The notes under the pieces were generated by a model. The model made no database searches. It had not been told where the DNA came from and was given only the letters and a program-made list of their open reading frames with translations. Positions 1 through 6,057 of a stretch of DNA of 10,328 bases are shown in pieces. How positions within the stretch are numbered: position 1 is the stretch's first letter; each line of letters starts with the position of its first letter. The position numbers and the translations under genes are program-made. This DNA is from an uncultured bacterium (GTDB taxonomy: Bacteria; Cyanobacteriota; Vampirovibrionia; Gastranaerophilales; Gastranaerophilaceae): contig CAMVQX010000049.1 in assembly GCA_947169755.1 (NCBI GenBank), positions 1 to 10,328 of the forward strand, written 5' to 3'.

Positions 1-1
1 A

Positions 2-79
2 GATATAGAAAACACTATCCGTAAATATTTAAGTCTTGATAATGCAGTAATATCATTGCTTGAACCAGAAAGTGTTTAA
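2..79 (+). CDS. C-terminal end of an upstream protein, possibly an M16-family (insulinase-like) peptidase; 5' partial
   Basis: An open frame entering from the left edge gives 25 residues (DIENTIRKYLSLDNAVISLL then EPESV) and stops at TAA 77-79. The pattern 'helix, then K-Y-L-x-x-x-N-A-V-I' followed by a short hydrophobic strand and a Pro resembles the end of M16 peptidase domains, where a line such as 'YFxPENAVIVVVGP' is common. The fragment is far too short to prove this. It lies 3 bases upstream of the uracil-DNA glycosylase start on the same strand, so the two are probably co-transcribed. Confidence 0.55.
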   Translation, partial: DIENTIRKYLSLDNAVISLLEPESV

Positions 80-82
80 ATC

Positions 83-682
83 ATGTACGAAGCGACGGAT
101 GAAGAAAAAGAAGAGCTGGAAAAGGTTTTTCAAAAGTGTCTTTCCTGCCAAAAATGTTCACTTGGCAAAACCAGAACTAATACTGTTTTTTCTGCAGGCG
201 TACCCAATCACAAACTAATGTTGATTGGTGAAGCTCCAGGATATTATGAAGATCAGAAAGGTGAACCGTTTGTAGGAAAAGCCGGACAGCTTTTGGACAA
301 AATCTTTGAATCAGTAGGGCTCTCCAGACAAAAAGATGTTTACATATGTAACACGATAAAATGCCGTCCTCCTGAAAATCGAGATCCGCTTCCCGAAGAA
401 AAAGAAGCTTGCCGGGAATATCTTGATGCACAAATTGAAATTTTAAAACCGCGTATAATATTACTCTGCGGACGCGTTGCAGTACAATCCATACTTGGTT
501 CAACACAAGGAATTACAAAAATAAGAGGGAAATGGTATGCCGGGCCCCATAATTCAAAAATGATGCCGATTTTTCATCCGTCATACCTTCTCAGAAATGA
601 TTCCCGAGAAAAGGGAAGTCCTAAATGGTTAATGTGGCAAGATATTCAAGAAATCAAAAAAGTTTACACACAAATGGATTAG
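83..682 (+). CDS. Family-4 (type-4) uracil-DNA glycosylase with Fe-S cluster
   Basis: The enzyme removes uracil from DNA, arising from cytosine deamination or dUTP misincorporation, to start base-excision repair in the cytoplasm. The 199-residue protein has the family-4 layout. CxxC (C22, C25) near the N-terminus with C94 (KCRPP) and C110 (EAC) forms the four-cysteine set that binds a 4Fe-4S cluster in this family. GEAPG at 49-53 is the uracil-binding/catalytic motif, PFVGKAGQLLD follows at 62-72, NTIKCRPPENRDP at 90-102, and HPSYLLR at 165-171 is the DNA-intercalating motif. Length is normal for the family. The ATG lies only 3 bases after the preceding stop and has no clear Shine-Dalgarno, suggesting translation coupled to the upstream gene. 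Its stop overlaps the stop of the convergent ilvB-like gene by 4 bases. Family assignment is firm; no standard symbol is applied because names differ between taxa. Confidence 0.93.
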   Translation: MYEATDEEKEELEKVFQKCLSCQKCSLGKTRTNTVFSAGVPNHKLMLIGEAPGYYEDQKGEPFVGKAGQLLDKIFESVGLSRQKDVYICNTIKCRPPENRDPLPEEKEACREYLDAQIEILKPRIILLCGRVAVQSILGSTQGITKIRGKWYAGPHNSKMMPIFHPSYLLRNDSREKGSPKWLMWQDIQEIKKVYTQMD

Positions 683-2262
683 AGTAGTTCCATAGGTTCG
701 ACCACAAAATCCACTAAAACAGTTTTGTCTGTTGAAAAAGCTCTATCAAGTGCAGATTTAATATCTTCAAGTTTTTCTACCCTAATTCCGACTGCACCGT
801 AGCTTTCAGCCAGTTTTACAAAATCCGGATTGGAGATTTTTGTGGCAAAATATCTTTCTTCACAAGATTTTTCTTGGAATTGACGAACCATACCCAAATA
901 TCCGTTATCCAAAATAAGTACCTTAACCGGCAGCTTATAATCCATACAAGTAGCAAGTTCCTGTATATTCATTTGTAAAGAACCATCTCCGGCTATGCAA
1001 ACAACGGGAGAATTATCTAGAGCTATACTTGCGCCAATTGCTGCAGGAAAACCGAACCCCATTGTTCCGAGACCGCCTGATGTTATAAATTTATTAGGCT
1101 CATTAAATTTCAAATATCTTGCCGCCCAAACTTGATGCTGGCCGACTTCGGTTGTTACTGTGTATTTGCCGTCTAAATATTTTTGAATTTCACGCATTAC
1201 TTCAAACGAATGCATAACATTAGTACGTTTTTGAGGCTCAATATTTTGAGATTTTAACAACCTTGTATATTCAAGCCATTGAGTATTTTTAGGTACAATA
1301 TTTTGTTCAATTATATTTTCAAGTACTGCTTTTGAATCACCTATTAAAGATATTGAATTTTCAGGAATATTAGAGGGGTCAATATTTAGTTGAATAATAG
1401 TTTGTAGCATATTTCCAAAACAACATTTTATACGATCATTCAATCTTGTTCCGATTGCAAAAATAAGGTCGCTTTCTTTTACTGCATTATTTGCAGAATT
1501 TTGTCCGAATATTCCGACCATTCCTATATAATTATTGTCATTTTGCGGATAAAAACCCAACATCGTCCTAACAACAGGAATATGTAATTTATGGGATAAA
1601 GTTTGTACTTCTTTGTATGAAGCTCCGGCACCTGCAATAATTACAGCTTTTTGAGAATACCTTAAAGCTTCGACAGCCTTATTTATATTGATTGGCAATT
1701 CTGATTTTACAGTTTTAATTTCAATAGAATTTTCGAGTTCAGTTTGTTCAGAAAACACATTTTTTGTTATATCAATTAATACAGGACCTTTTTTGCCTGA
1801 CATTGCGATATGATATGCCTCAGATAAAGTTTTCTGCAAATCATTTACGTTAGTTATTTGAAAATTCTTTTTTGTACATGATTTTGTAATATTTATAATA
1901 TCAACTTCCTGAAATGAATTTTTATGTAACAATTCAGCTGAAACTTGACCTGTTATGGCAATTAAAGGAGTACCATCCATTTGAGCGTTAGCAAGCCCAG
2001 TTACCAAATTTGTTGCCCCCGGTCCTGAAGTTACAAGTACAACACCGCATTTTCCGGAAGTCTTTGCATACCCTTCTGCAGCATGGATTGCAGCCTGTTC
2101 ATGACGCATCAAAAAATGACTTATATCATTTTGTTTTGATAGTTCATCATAAATGTTCAAAACAATCCCGCCCGGATAGCCAAAAACACTGTCCAGACCA
2201 AGGCTTTTTAGGGTATGTATAATGACCTGTGAACCCGTTAAAGTTTTTGTCATAGTTTGCAT
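679..2262 (-). CDS. ilvB: Acetolactate synthase large subunit (ThDP-dependent)
   Basis: It condenses two pyruvates, or pyruvate with 2-ketobutyrate, as the first common step of branched-chain amino acid synthesis. Visible are FGYPGG (27-32), the RHEQAA motif with the ThDP-activating glutamate E55, TSGPGATNLVTGLA (78-91), the central region with GTRLNDR (271-277, compare the usual RFDDR), SGGLGTMGFGFPAAIGAS (395-412), the ThDP/Mg motif GDGS...N (425-432) and NGYLGMVRQFQE (453-464), typical of IlvB. At 527 residues it is shorter than the usual 560-590. It stops at VEPMELL, where most relatives continue into a VYPMVPPG-type tail. No small subunit (ilvN) is adjacent. Two starts are possible, M1 (2262) and M4 (2253). 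M1 coincides with the predicted transcription start, and there is no Shine-Dalgarno. A ThDP enzyme with another acceptor is a less likely alternative. Confidence 0.85.
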   Translation of the reverse strand: MQTMTKTLTGSQVIIHTLKSLGLDSVFGYPGGIVLNIYDELSKQNDISHFLMRHEQAAIHAAEGYAKTSGKCGVVLVTSGPGATNLVTGLANAQMDGTPLIAITGQVSAELLHKNSFQEVDIINITKSCTKKNFQITNVNDLQKTLSEAYHIAMSGKKGPVLIDITKNVFSEQTELENSIEIKTVKSELPININKAVEALRYSQKAVIIAGAGASYKEVQTLSHKLHIPVVRTMLGFYPQNDNNYIGMVGIFGQNSANNAVKESDLIFAIGTRLNDRIKCCFGNMLQTIIQLNIDPSNIPENSISLIGDSKAVLENIIEQNIVPKNTQWLEYTRLLKSQNIEPQKRTNVMHSFEVMREIQKYLDGKYTVTTEVGQHQVWAARYLKFNEPNKFITSGGLGTMGFGFPAAIGASIALDNSPVVCIAGDGSLQMNIQELATCMDYKLPVKVLILDNGYLGMVRQFQEKSCEERYFATKISNPDFVKLAESYGAVGIRVEKLEDIKSALDRAFSTDKTVLVDFVVEPMELL

Positions 2263-2268
2263 ACGAGG

Positions 2269-2297
2269 ATTGTAGCACGGAGAAATTTTTTATGCAA
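2269..2297 (-). promoter_or_regulatory. Predicted sigma70-type promoter of ilvB, leaderless
   Basis: Reading the minus strand, TTGCAT (2297-2292), a 17-base spacer and TACAAT (2274-2269) form a -35/-10 pair. The -10 is preceded by TGC, giving an extended -10 (TGnTACAAT). Six bases separate the -10 from ATG 2262, so the expected +1 is the A of the start codon and the mRNA would have no 5' leader. The -35 shares two bases with the T-run of the terminator of the preceding gene. Confidence 0.6.
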
Positions 2298-2323
2298 AAA
2301 AAGACACCTCAGAGGAGGTGTCT
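2296..2323 (-). terminator. Rho-independent terminator of the leftward rph/secreted-protein transcription unit
   Basis: A perfect 9-bp stem (AGACACCTC 2302-2310 with GAGGTGTCT 2315-2323) closes a 4-base loop. On the minus strand it is followed by seven T residues (2302-2296), the first lying within the stem. It begins 19 bases beyond the stop of the small secreted gene. On the + strand the following sequence is only TTTCTT, so it works best leftwards. Confidence 0.88.
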
Positions 2324-2342
2324 TTCTTAATAATTCTAAAAA

Positions 2343-2651
2343 TTAATCCCAATCCCATGTGAATAATCTTTTGAACGCATTTTTAGTTTCTTTTACTTCG
2401 CTTTCAAGAGCTTTTCTGTCTGCTTCTCTTTGAGCTCTAGCTTCAGCTCTTTTTGCTCTCCATTGAGCGATGAAAGATTGTCTTTCATTTTCAGCTTTTG
2501 CTTGAGATTTGTTAATATCTGTATTTACTCTTTCAATAGAGTCAGCTGTGTTGTTCAGCCAACGAGCGATAGGATTTTGCGCTGTTGCTGCATTTACAGC
2601 TGTTGCAGATAAAACTACTACTGCTAATAAAGCGATTAAATTTTTCTTCAT
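2343..2651 (-). CDS. Small secreted, charged, helix-rich protein of unknown function
   Basis: This 102-residue protein has a classic Sec signal peptide: MKKN, a hydrophobic core (LIALLAVVVLSATAV, about 5-19) and probable cleavage sites after VNA (21) or ATA (24). The mature part is short (about 80 residues), has no cysteine, and from about 37 to 95 is rich in K, R, E, A and Q (for example AQWRAKRAEARAQREADRKA, 62-81). It should form a long amphipathic or coiled-coil helix. It ends in an aromatic cap, LFTWDWD. I do not recognise the family; export to the periplasm or surface is inferred from the signal peptide. The start has a good Shine-Dalgarno (AGGAG, 8 bases before ATG). It has its own promoter inside the end of rph and a strong terminator downstream, so it may be expressed highly and alone as well as by read-through from rph. 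Confidence 0.85.
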   Translation of the reverse strand: MKKNLIALLAVVVLSATAVNAATAQNPIARWLNNTADSIERVNTDINKSQAKAENERQSFIAQWRAKRAEARAQREADRKALESEVKETKNAFKRLFTWDWD

Positions 2652-2678
2652 AATAAACTCTCCTTTTTTTACAGTAAC

Positions 2679-2707
2679 ATTGTACTAAACTAAATTATAC
2701 AAATCAA
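2679..2707 (-). promoter_or_regulatory. Predicted promoter of the small secreted protein, spanning the rph stop codon
   Basis: On the minus strand, TTGATT (2707-2702), a 17-base spacer (2701-2685) and TACAAT (2684-2679) match sigma70-type elements. The spacer contains the last codons and TAG stop of rph. The expected +1 is near 2672, giving a leader of about 20 bases that contains AGGAG. A TATAAT at 2699-2694 lies in the spacer and could serve instead, but it has no good -35. Confidence 0.5.
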
Positions 2708-3389
2708 TAATTTTTTCAATTCCTGCCTTTGCAGTGTTAAAAATCTTAATCATTTGTTCCTGCTCATATGGCTCTCCTTCAGCCGTAGTCTGAAATTCAA
2801 TAATTTTTCCACTTTTTGTTAAAACAATATTACTATCAACTTGAGCATTAGAATCTTCAATATAATCCAAATCCAACCTGACTTCTCCGTCGACAATTCC
2901 TGCTGAAATTGCACCAATTGGCTCAATAATAGGATTTTCTTTTAATGTACCATCAGCTAATAATTTGTCTACAGCAATTTTTAATGCCAAAAATCCGCCG
3001 CAAATACTTGCTGTACGAGTTCCTCCGTCTGCTTGTATTACATCTGCATCAATAGTAATAGTCAAATCAGGCAATTTTTCCAAATCTACACATGCACGCA
3101 GACTTCGACCAATCAATCGTTGAATTTCCTGAGTTCTGCCTGAAATTTTAGTTCTTTCACGTTGGCATCTTGTGTTTGGTGCAGATGGTAAAAGTGAATA
3201 TTCTGCTGTAACCCAGCCTCTTTTATCTTCTTTATCCATCCATTTTGGTTTACCTTCTTCTACAGATGCTGTTGTAATAACTCTGGTGTCACCAAATTCT
3301 ACCAAAACAGAGCCAAGTGCATGTTTTGTAAAATCTTTTGTGAATTTAATTTCGCGAGTTTCATCATTTTTTCTGTTCTCTCTTTTCAT
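2685..3389 (-). CDS. rph: Ribonuclease PH
   Basis: A phosphate-dependent 3'-to-5' exoribonuclease that trims tRNA 3' ends and helps in rRNA turnover; the family forms hexameric rings in the cytoplasm. The 234-residue product shows FTKHALGSVLVEFGDTRVI (20-38), GWVTAEYSLLP (58-68), the RNA-binding/catalytic SGRTQEIQRLIGRSLRA (83-99), DADVIQADGGTRTAS (114-128), LDLDYIEDSNAQVDSN (172-187) and EFQTTAEGEPY (198-208). The frame is open 17 codons further upstream, but the family begins near KRENRKNDE. I therefore place the start at ATG 3389, which has AAGGGG 7 bases upstream and overlaps the TAA of the preceding gene as TAATG. That arrangement predicts translational coupling. The length fits the family (about 235-245). 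Confidence 0.95.
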   Translation of the reverse strand: MKRENRKNDETREIKFTKDFTKHALGSVLVEFGDTRVITTASVEEGKPKWMDKEDKRGWVTAEYSLLPSAPNTRCQRERTKISGRTQEIQRLIGRSLRACVDLEKLPDLTITIDADVIQADGGTRTASICGGFLALKIAVDKLLADGTLKENPIIEPIGAISAGIVDGEVRLDLDYIEDSNAQVDSNIVLTKSGKIIEFQTTAEGEPYEQEQMIKIFNTAKAGIEKIIDLYNLV

Positions 3390-3613
3390 TATTTTTCCCC
3401 TTCGTAGTCCCACATATAAATTTGTCCGCAATAACGGCAAACGGCATGCTCATTCATAAATTGTAAATCCGGTATAAATTTATATCCGTCAACGGTTATT
3501 TCAATATCACCATTTTTATTATATTCCTGCAAAAATTTTTTTTCACCTTGATAATCAGGCGAAAACATTAATTCAAATTTATCAACTGAATTGCAATTTT
3601 TGCAGATAAACAT
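3389..3613 (-). CDS. Small protein with two CxxC knuckles, probably zinc-binding; unknown function
   Basis: The 74-residue frame has CKNC at 4-7 and CRYC at 59-62, one pair at each end. This is the spacing of a zinc ribbon closed around a mostly beta-strand insert (DIEITVDGYKFIPDLQF, 36-52). It ends in an acidic/aromatic tail (MWDYEGEK). Two ATG starts are possible. ATG 3613 lies one base after the stop of the upstream membrane gene (TAATATG) and places the first CxxC at residue 4, as in many zinc-ribbon proteins. ATG 3628 would add MTNTN and overlap the upstream gene; a GGAGG touches it directly but lies in upstream coding sequence. The stop forms TAATG with rph, so the two are coupled. I do not recognise the family; metal binding is inferred from the cysteines. 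Confidence 0.75.
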   Translation of the reverse strand: MFICKNCNSVDKFELMFSPDYQGEKKFLQEYNKNGDIEITVDGYKFIPDLQFMNEHAVCRYCGQIYMWDYEGEK

Positions 3614-3614
3614 A

Positions 3615-4592
3615 TTAGTATTCGTCATCCTCCAATCTTGCACGTCTGATAATTTCAGGATCAATTTCACGTTTTTCGATTTTAAAGGTTTTTGTTTTTT
3701 GAGCAGACACCTTTTTTTTACGTGCAGTTTTTACAGGTTTTTCAACAGGTTCTGCATAATTCTTGTACCAAAGAGTCCAGCAAATACTTCTTAAAGGTAA
3801 TGTAAACCCGATTGTAATGAACATTATCAGATTTTCAAGTATTACTTTCGATATTTTAGCCGGAGTTACGCCAAATTGTTCTAGCGATTCAATTGGTAAC
3901 GTAAATACCCAAGCTTCAAATGCTTTTGATATTGAATTAGTCCAATTTAAGCAATCAAATATAACAGAAAGCCCTGAACTTAGAAGAAAATATGTTAACA
4001 CTACAAGTATAAGTAAAAGTGAAAATGTTCCGGCAAAATGGCCTTTGATAATGTCAAAACTTCTTTTGAAATATCCAACCGGAGAAAGTCCGTTTTCAAA
4101 CGTAAATACTTGAAATATCAAAATAAAATAAATGAAAAATATTCCGCCTAATATCCAAAATACAGGAATAATCGCAAGGAACGTAAAAATCCCAAAAATA
4201 AACCACAATGCAATAAATGCAAATGTTTTGTTTGTAGCAACACTTCTATGAGCCTTAAAATCATAGACCTTTCCTGTATTTAAATATCCTTCAGTCATTG
4301 AGTTAAGTGCGACATAAGCAACCAAGTAATCCCAAAAAGCTTTAATAAAAATAAGAAGCCCGGGTACGGCAGTCAACACTACAAGTCCGATTAAAATTGA
4401 TAAATCATTTAAGGCAGGATATTTTACAACTAAATTTTGATAATTTTGAGTAAACCAAAAATTTAACCCGAAAACTAAAAACAATCCTAAAATCTGTCCC
4501 AAAACAGGAAATGTCATATACAACAAAAATTTGTGTATATTGACACAATATATTTTCAACCCTTCAAAAAATATGTTTAAGACCCTTTTCAT
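3615..4592 (-). CDS. Six-span membrane protein with basic C-terminal tail (glycerophosphodiester-phosphodiesterase membrane-domain-like)
   Basis: A 325-residue integral membrane protein with hydrophobic spans at roughly 22-46, 63-87, 122-145, 147-165, 189-212 and 250-272. Before the fifth span, GYFKRSFDIIKGHFAGTF (173-190) resembles the 'xLKRSxxLxKGxF' amphipathic segment of GPDPase-membrane-domain and related poorly known families. Resemblance is by eye only. From about 281 a hydrophilic tail is strongly basic (TARKKKVSAQKTKTFKIEKR) and then turns acidic at the end, LEDDEY; it is probably cytoplasmic. The frame could begin at TTG 4598, but ATG 4592 has AAAGGA with a 6-base spacer and is preferred. 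It heads the leftward series containing the CxxC protein and rph, with a 1-base gap to the next start. No enzymatic motif is visible; function unknown. Confidence 0.8.
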   Translation of the reverse strand: MKRVLNIFFEGLKIYCVNIHKFLLYMTFPVLGQILGLFLVFGLNFWFTQNYQNLVVKYPALNDLSILIGLVVLTAVPGLLIFIKAFWDYLVAYVALNSMTEGYLNTGKVYDFKAHRSVATNKTFAFIALWFIFGIFTFLAIIPVFWILGGIFFIYFILIFQVFTFENGLSPVGYFKRSFDIIKGHFAGTFSLLLILVVLTYFLLSSGLSVIFDCLNWTNSISKAFEAWVFTLPIESLEQFGVTPAKISKVILENLIMFITIGFTLPLRSICWTLWYKNYAEPVEKPVKTARKKKVSAQKTKTFKIEKREIDPEIIRRARLEDDEY

Positions 4593-4653
4593 ATTCAATC
4601 CTTTTGTTATAGAATCAGTTTAGTACAAATAAGTGAAAAGTAAAAGGTAGATA
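4593..4653. promoter_or_regulatory. Divergent intergenic region between the membrane-protein operon and the PHP gene
   Basis: Only 61 bases separate the two starts, so both promoters must lie here or inside the genes. Minus-strand TATAAC (4611-4606) and plus-strand TACAAA (4623-4628) are -10-like, but neither has a convincing -35. A 10-base direct repeat AGTGAAAAGT occurs at 4632-4641 and 4653-4662, the second copy covering the GTG start of the PHP gene. Confidence 0.4.
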
Positions 4654-5283
4654 GTGAAAAGTTCTTATCTCGAATTATTATCAAGCTTTACAGAGGAAGA
4701 TTACAAGAATAATCTTATTAATTTACATATACATACAACTTTTTCCGACGGAAAAGCTGAAGCTTCTGATATTTTAGCTCAAGCAAAAGCTAAAGGTTAT
4801 AAAAAAATTGCAATATGCGACCATAACACAGTTGACGCACACAGAATTTTAAAAGATGAGATATTAATCCCTGCCGCAGAATTTGATGTTTGGTCGGGCT
4901 ACGTTTTTATGCATCTGTTAGCGTATGGAATTGATATTGAAAATCCGGAACTTCAACCATTTTTAGCCAAATCCAAACGAGAAACAGAGGCTGATTGGGT
5001 AAGGATTTTTGCAAAGCGTGATATTAAAAAATTAATTAATGCTATTCACAATGCCGGCGGGATTGCAATTTTGGCTCACCCGGCCTGTTGTTGGGCAATC
5101 AATCTTGAAGGCTTTGTCAAGAAACTCGTTTCCTACGGGCTTGACGGATTAGAAGTTTATTACCAGTACAAACGTCACAGAGGAATAATCAAATTTCATA
5201 AAATAAAAACTGTCGAACGCATAGCCGACAGTTTAAACCTTATTAAAACAGGCGGTACCGATTTACACGGCACTAACCTATAA
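4654..5283 (+). CDS. PHP-domain metal-dependent phosphoesterase, short form, GTG start
   Basis: The 209-residue protein carries the metal-ligand set of the PHP superfamily (polymerase and histidinol phosphatase): LHIHTTFSDG (HxH at 25/27, D32), CDHNT (D56, H57), AAEF (E76), H87 in FMHLLAYG, AHP (H142), E167 and GTDLHG (D203, H205). This set typically binds three metal ions and hydrolyses phosphomonoester bonds. Relatives act on nucleoside 3',5'-bisphosphate (the YciV type) or histidinol phosphate; the substrate here cannot be told. It is short compared with the usual 270-290 residues and ends four residues after the final DxH motif. The start is GTG: an in-frame TAG lies just upstream at 4648-4650, and AAAGG sits 6 bases before the GTG. 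Its TAA directly abuts the stop of the convergent membrane-protein gene. Confidence 0.88.
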   Translation: MKSSYLELLSSFTEEDYKNNLINLHIHTTFSDGKAEASDILAQAKAKGYKKIAICDHNTVDAHRILKDEILIPAAEFDVWSGYVFMHLLAYGIDIENPELQPFLAKSKRETEADWVRIFAKRDIKKLINAIHNAGGIAILAHPACCWAINLEGFVKKLVSYGLDGLEVYYQYKRHRGIIKFHKIKTVERIADSLNLIKTGGTDLHGTNL

Positions 5284-6057
5284 TTATTCTTGCTGCTCAA
5301 ATTTTTCTTTGTATATTTGCACAAGACAATACGCTAATATAAACTGTCCGACATACCCTATATATCCGCCCATAATTCCGCCAATATAACTTGCAACCTT
5401 AGTTCCTCCGCTCAAAGCACCTACAATACCACCAACTATTCCTATTGGTATAAAAGCTATTATATTTAATACAAACATACAAATGAAAACTGCAAGTACA
5501 ATACCAAATGCCTTTAAATATTTAAAAGCACCAAACGGGTTAAATAAACCCTTTGCATCAAAATTTTTCGAAAATGCAACCCAAACAAATATGTAGCAAA
5601 ACGGAATATAAATAAGAAAAACAGGTGTCAACGCCAACATAATATACAACAGACCAGTAAGTCCCGGAGTTCCGGCAAACATTGAACTAACCGCCAAAAC
5701 AATTACAGAAAAATAAATAAACCATACTATCGCGAGCGGAACAGATTTTAAAACTGCCGATATAGGTTTCCCGTCAAGGTTAGGTAATTCCTCATTATGA
5801 TGAACATTATGCATAAATTGTAAAATATATCCGCCAACATAAGTACTGATAAGAATAAATATCAGTAATTCAACAACAATTTCTCCAAAATTCGGAGTAA
5901 TATGTGCATTTTTATAAGCTTCAGAAATAGTTCTAAAATTTGTACTAATCAAAGATGTGATACCTGCCATAGCAAACAGTCCGATATGCTTAACTCTGCA
6001 ATCTTCACCACTAAAAACTCTTTCCAATCCTTTTGAAATTAAATCAACAGATTTCAT
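5284..6057 (-). CDS. Polytopic membrane protein, DUF4013-like; second member of a tandem paralogous pair
   Basis: A 257-residue integral membrane protein. It begins with a hydrophilic helix, LISKGLERVFSGED (6-19), then has long hydrophobic stretches near 24-37, 62-82, 105-127, 133-163, 182-212 and 222-246. The segment GGYILQFMHNVHHNEELPNLDGK (75-97) resembles the 'GGYxxxxxxxxxxxxELPxxD' pattern of DUF4013-type proteins. The part 203-233 is very rich in Gly and Ile. The N-terminal helix and the GGY...ELP segment recur in the gene just upstream. Its ATG overlaps the end of that gene by 14 bases, implying coupled translation and a shared complex or role. GAGAG upstream may serve as a weak ribosome site. 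Function unknown; no catalytic motif seen. Confidence 0.8.
   Translation of the reverse strand: MKSVDLISKGLERVFSGEDCRVKHIGLFAMAGITSLISTNFRTISEAYKNAHITPNFGEIVVELLIFILISTYVGGYILQFMHNVHHNEELPNLDGKPISAVLKSVPLAIVWFIYFSVIVLAVSSMFAGTPGLTGLLYIMLALTPVFLIYIPFCYIFVWVAFSKNFDAKGLFNPFGAFKYLKAFGIVLAVFICMFVLNIIAFIPIGIVGGIVGALSGGTKVASYIGGIMGGYIGYVGQFILAYCLVQIYKEKFEQQE

Noticed and set aside
2301..2328. Bidirectional use of the 2302-2323 hairpin
   Set aside because: The + strand side has only TTTCTT after the stem, and no rightward gene ends there; leftward use is well supported.
2685..3440. Longer RNase PH starting at 3440
   Set aside because: The extra 17 residues (MPLLRTNLYVGLRRGKI) do not fit the family and overlap the upstream gene; ATG 3389 has a good AAGGGG and a TAATG junction.
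3629..3633. GGAGG as Shine-Dalgarno for the CxxC protein
   Set aside because: It is directly next to ATG 3628 and 15 bases from ATG 3613, both poor spacings, and it codes for Leu-Glu-Asp of the upstream protein.
3615..3670. A 93-residue version of the CxxC protein beginning at 3670
   Set aside because: That start is a GTG deep inside the upstream membrane gene with no ribosome site; the ATGs at 3613 or 3628 are more credible.
3763..4113. A 116-codon + strand frame opposite the membrane protein
   Set aside because: It is the antisense shadow of a strongly hydrophobic gene, with no ribosome site and no family likeness.
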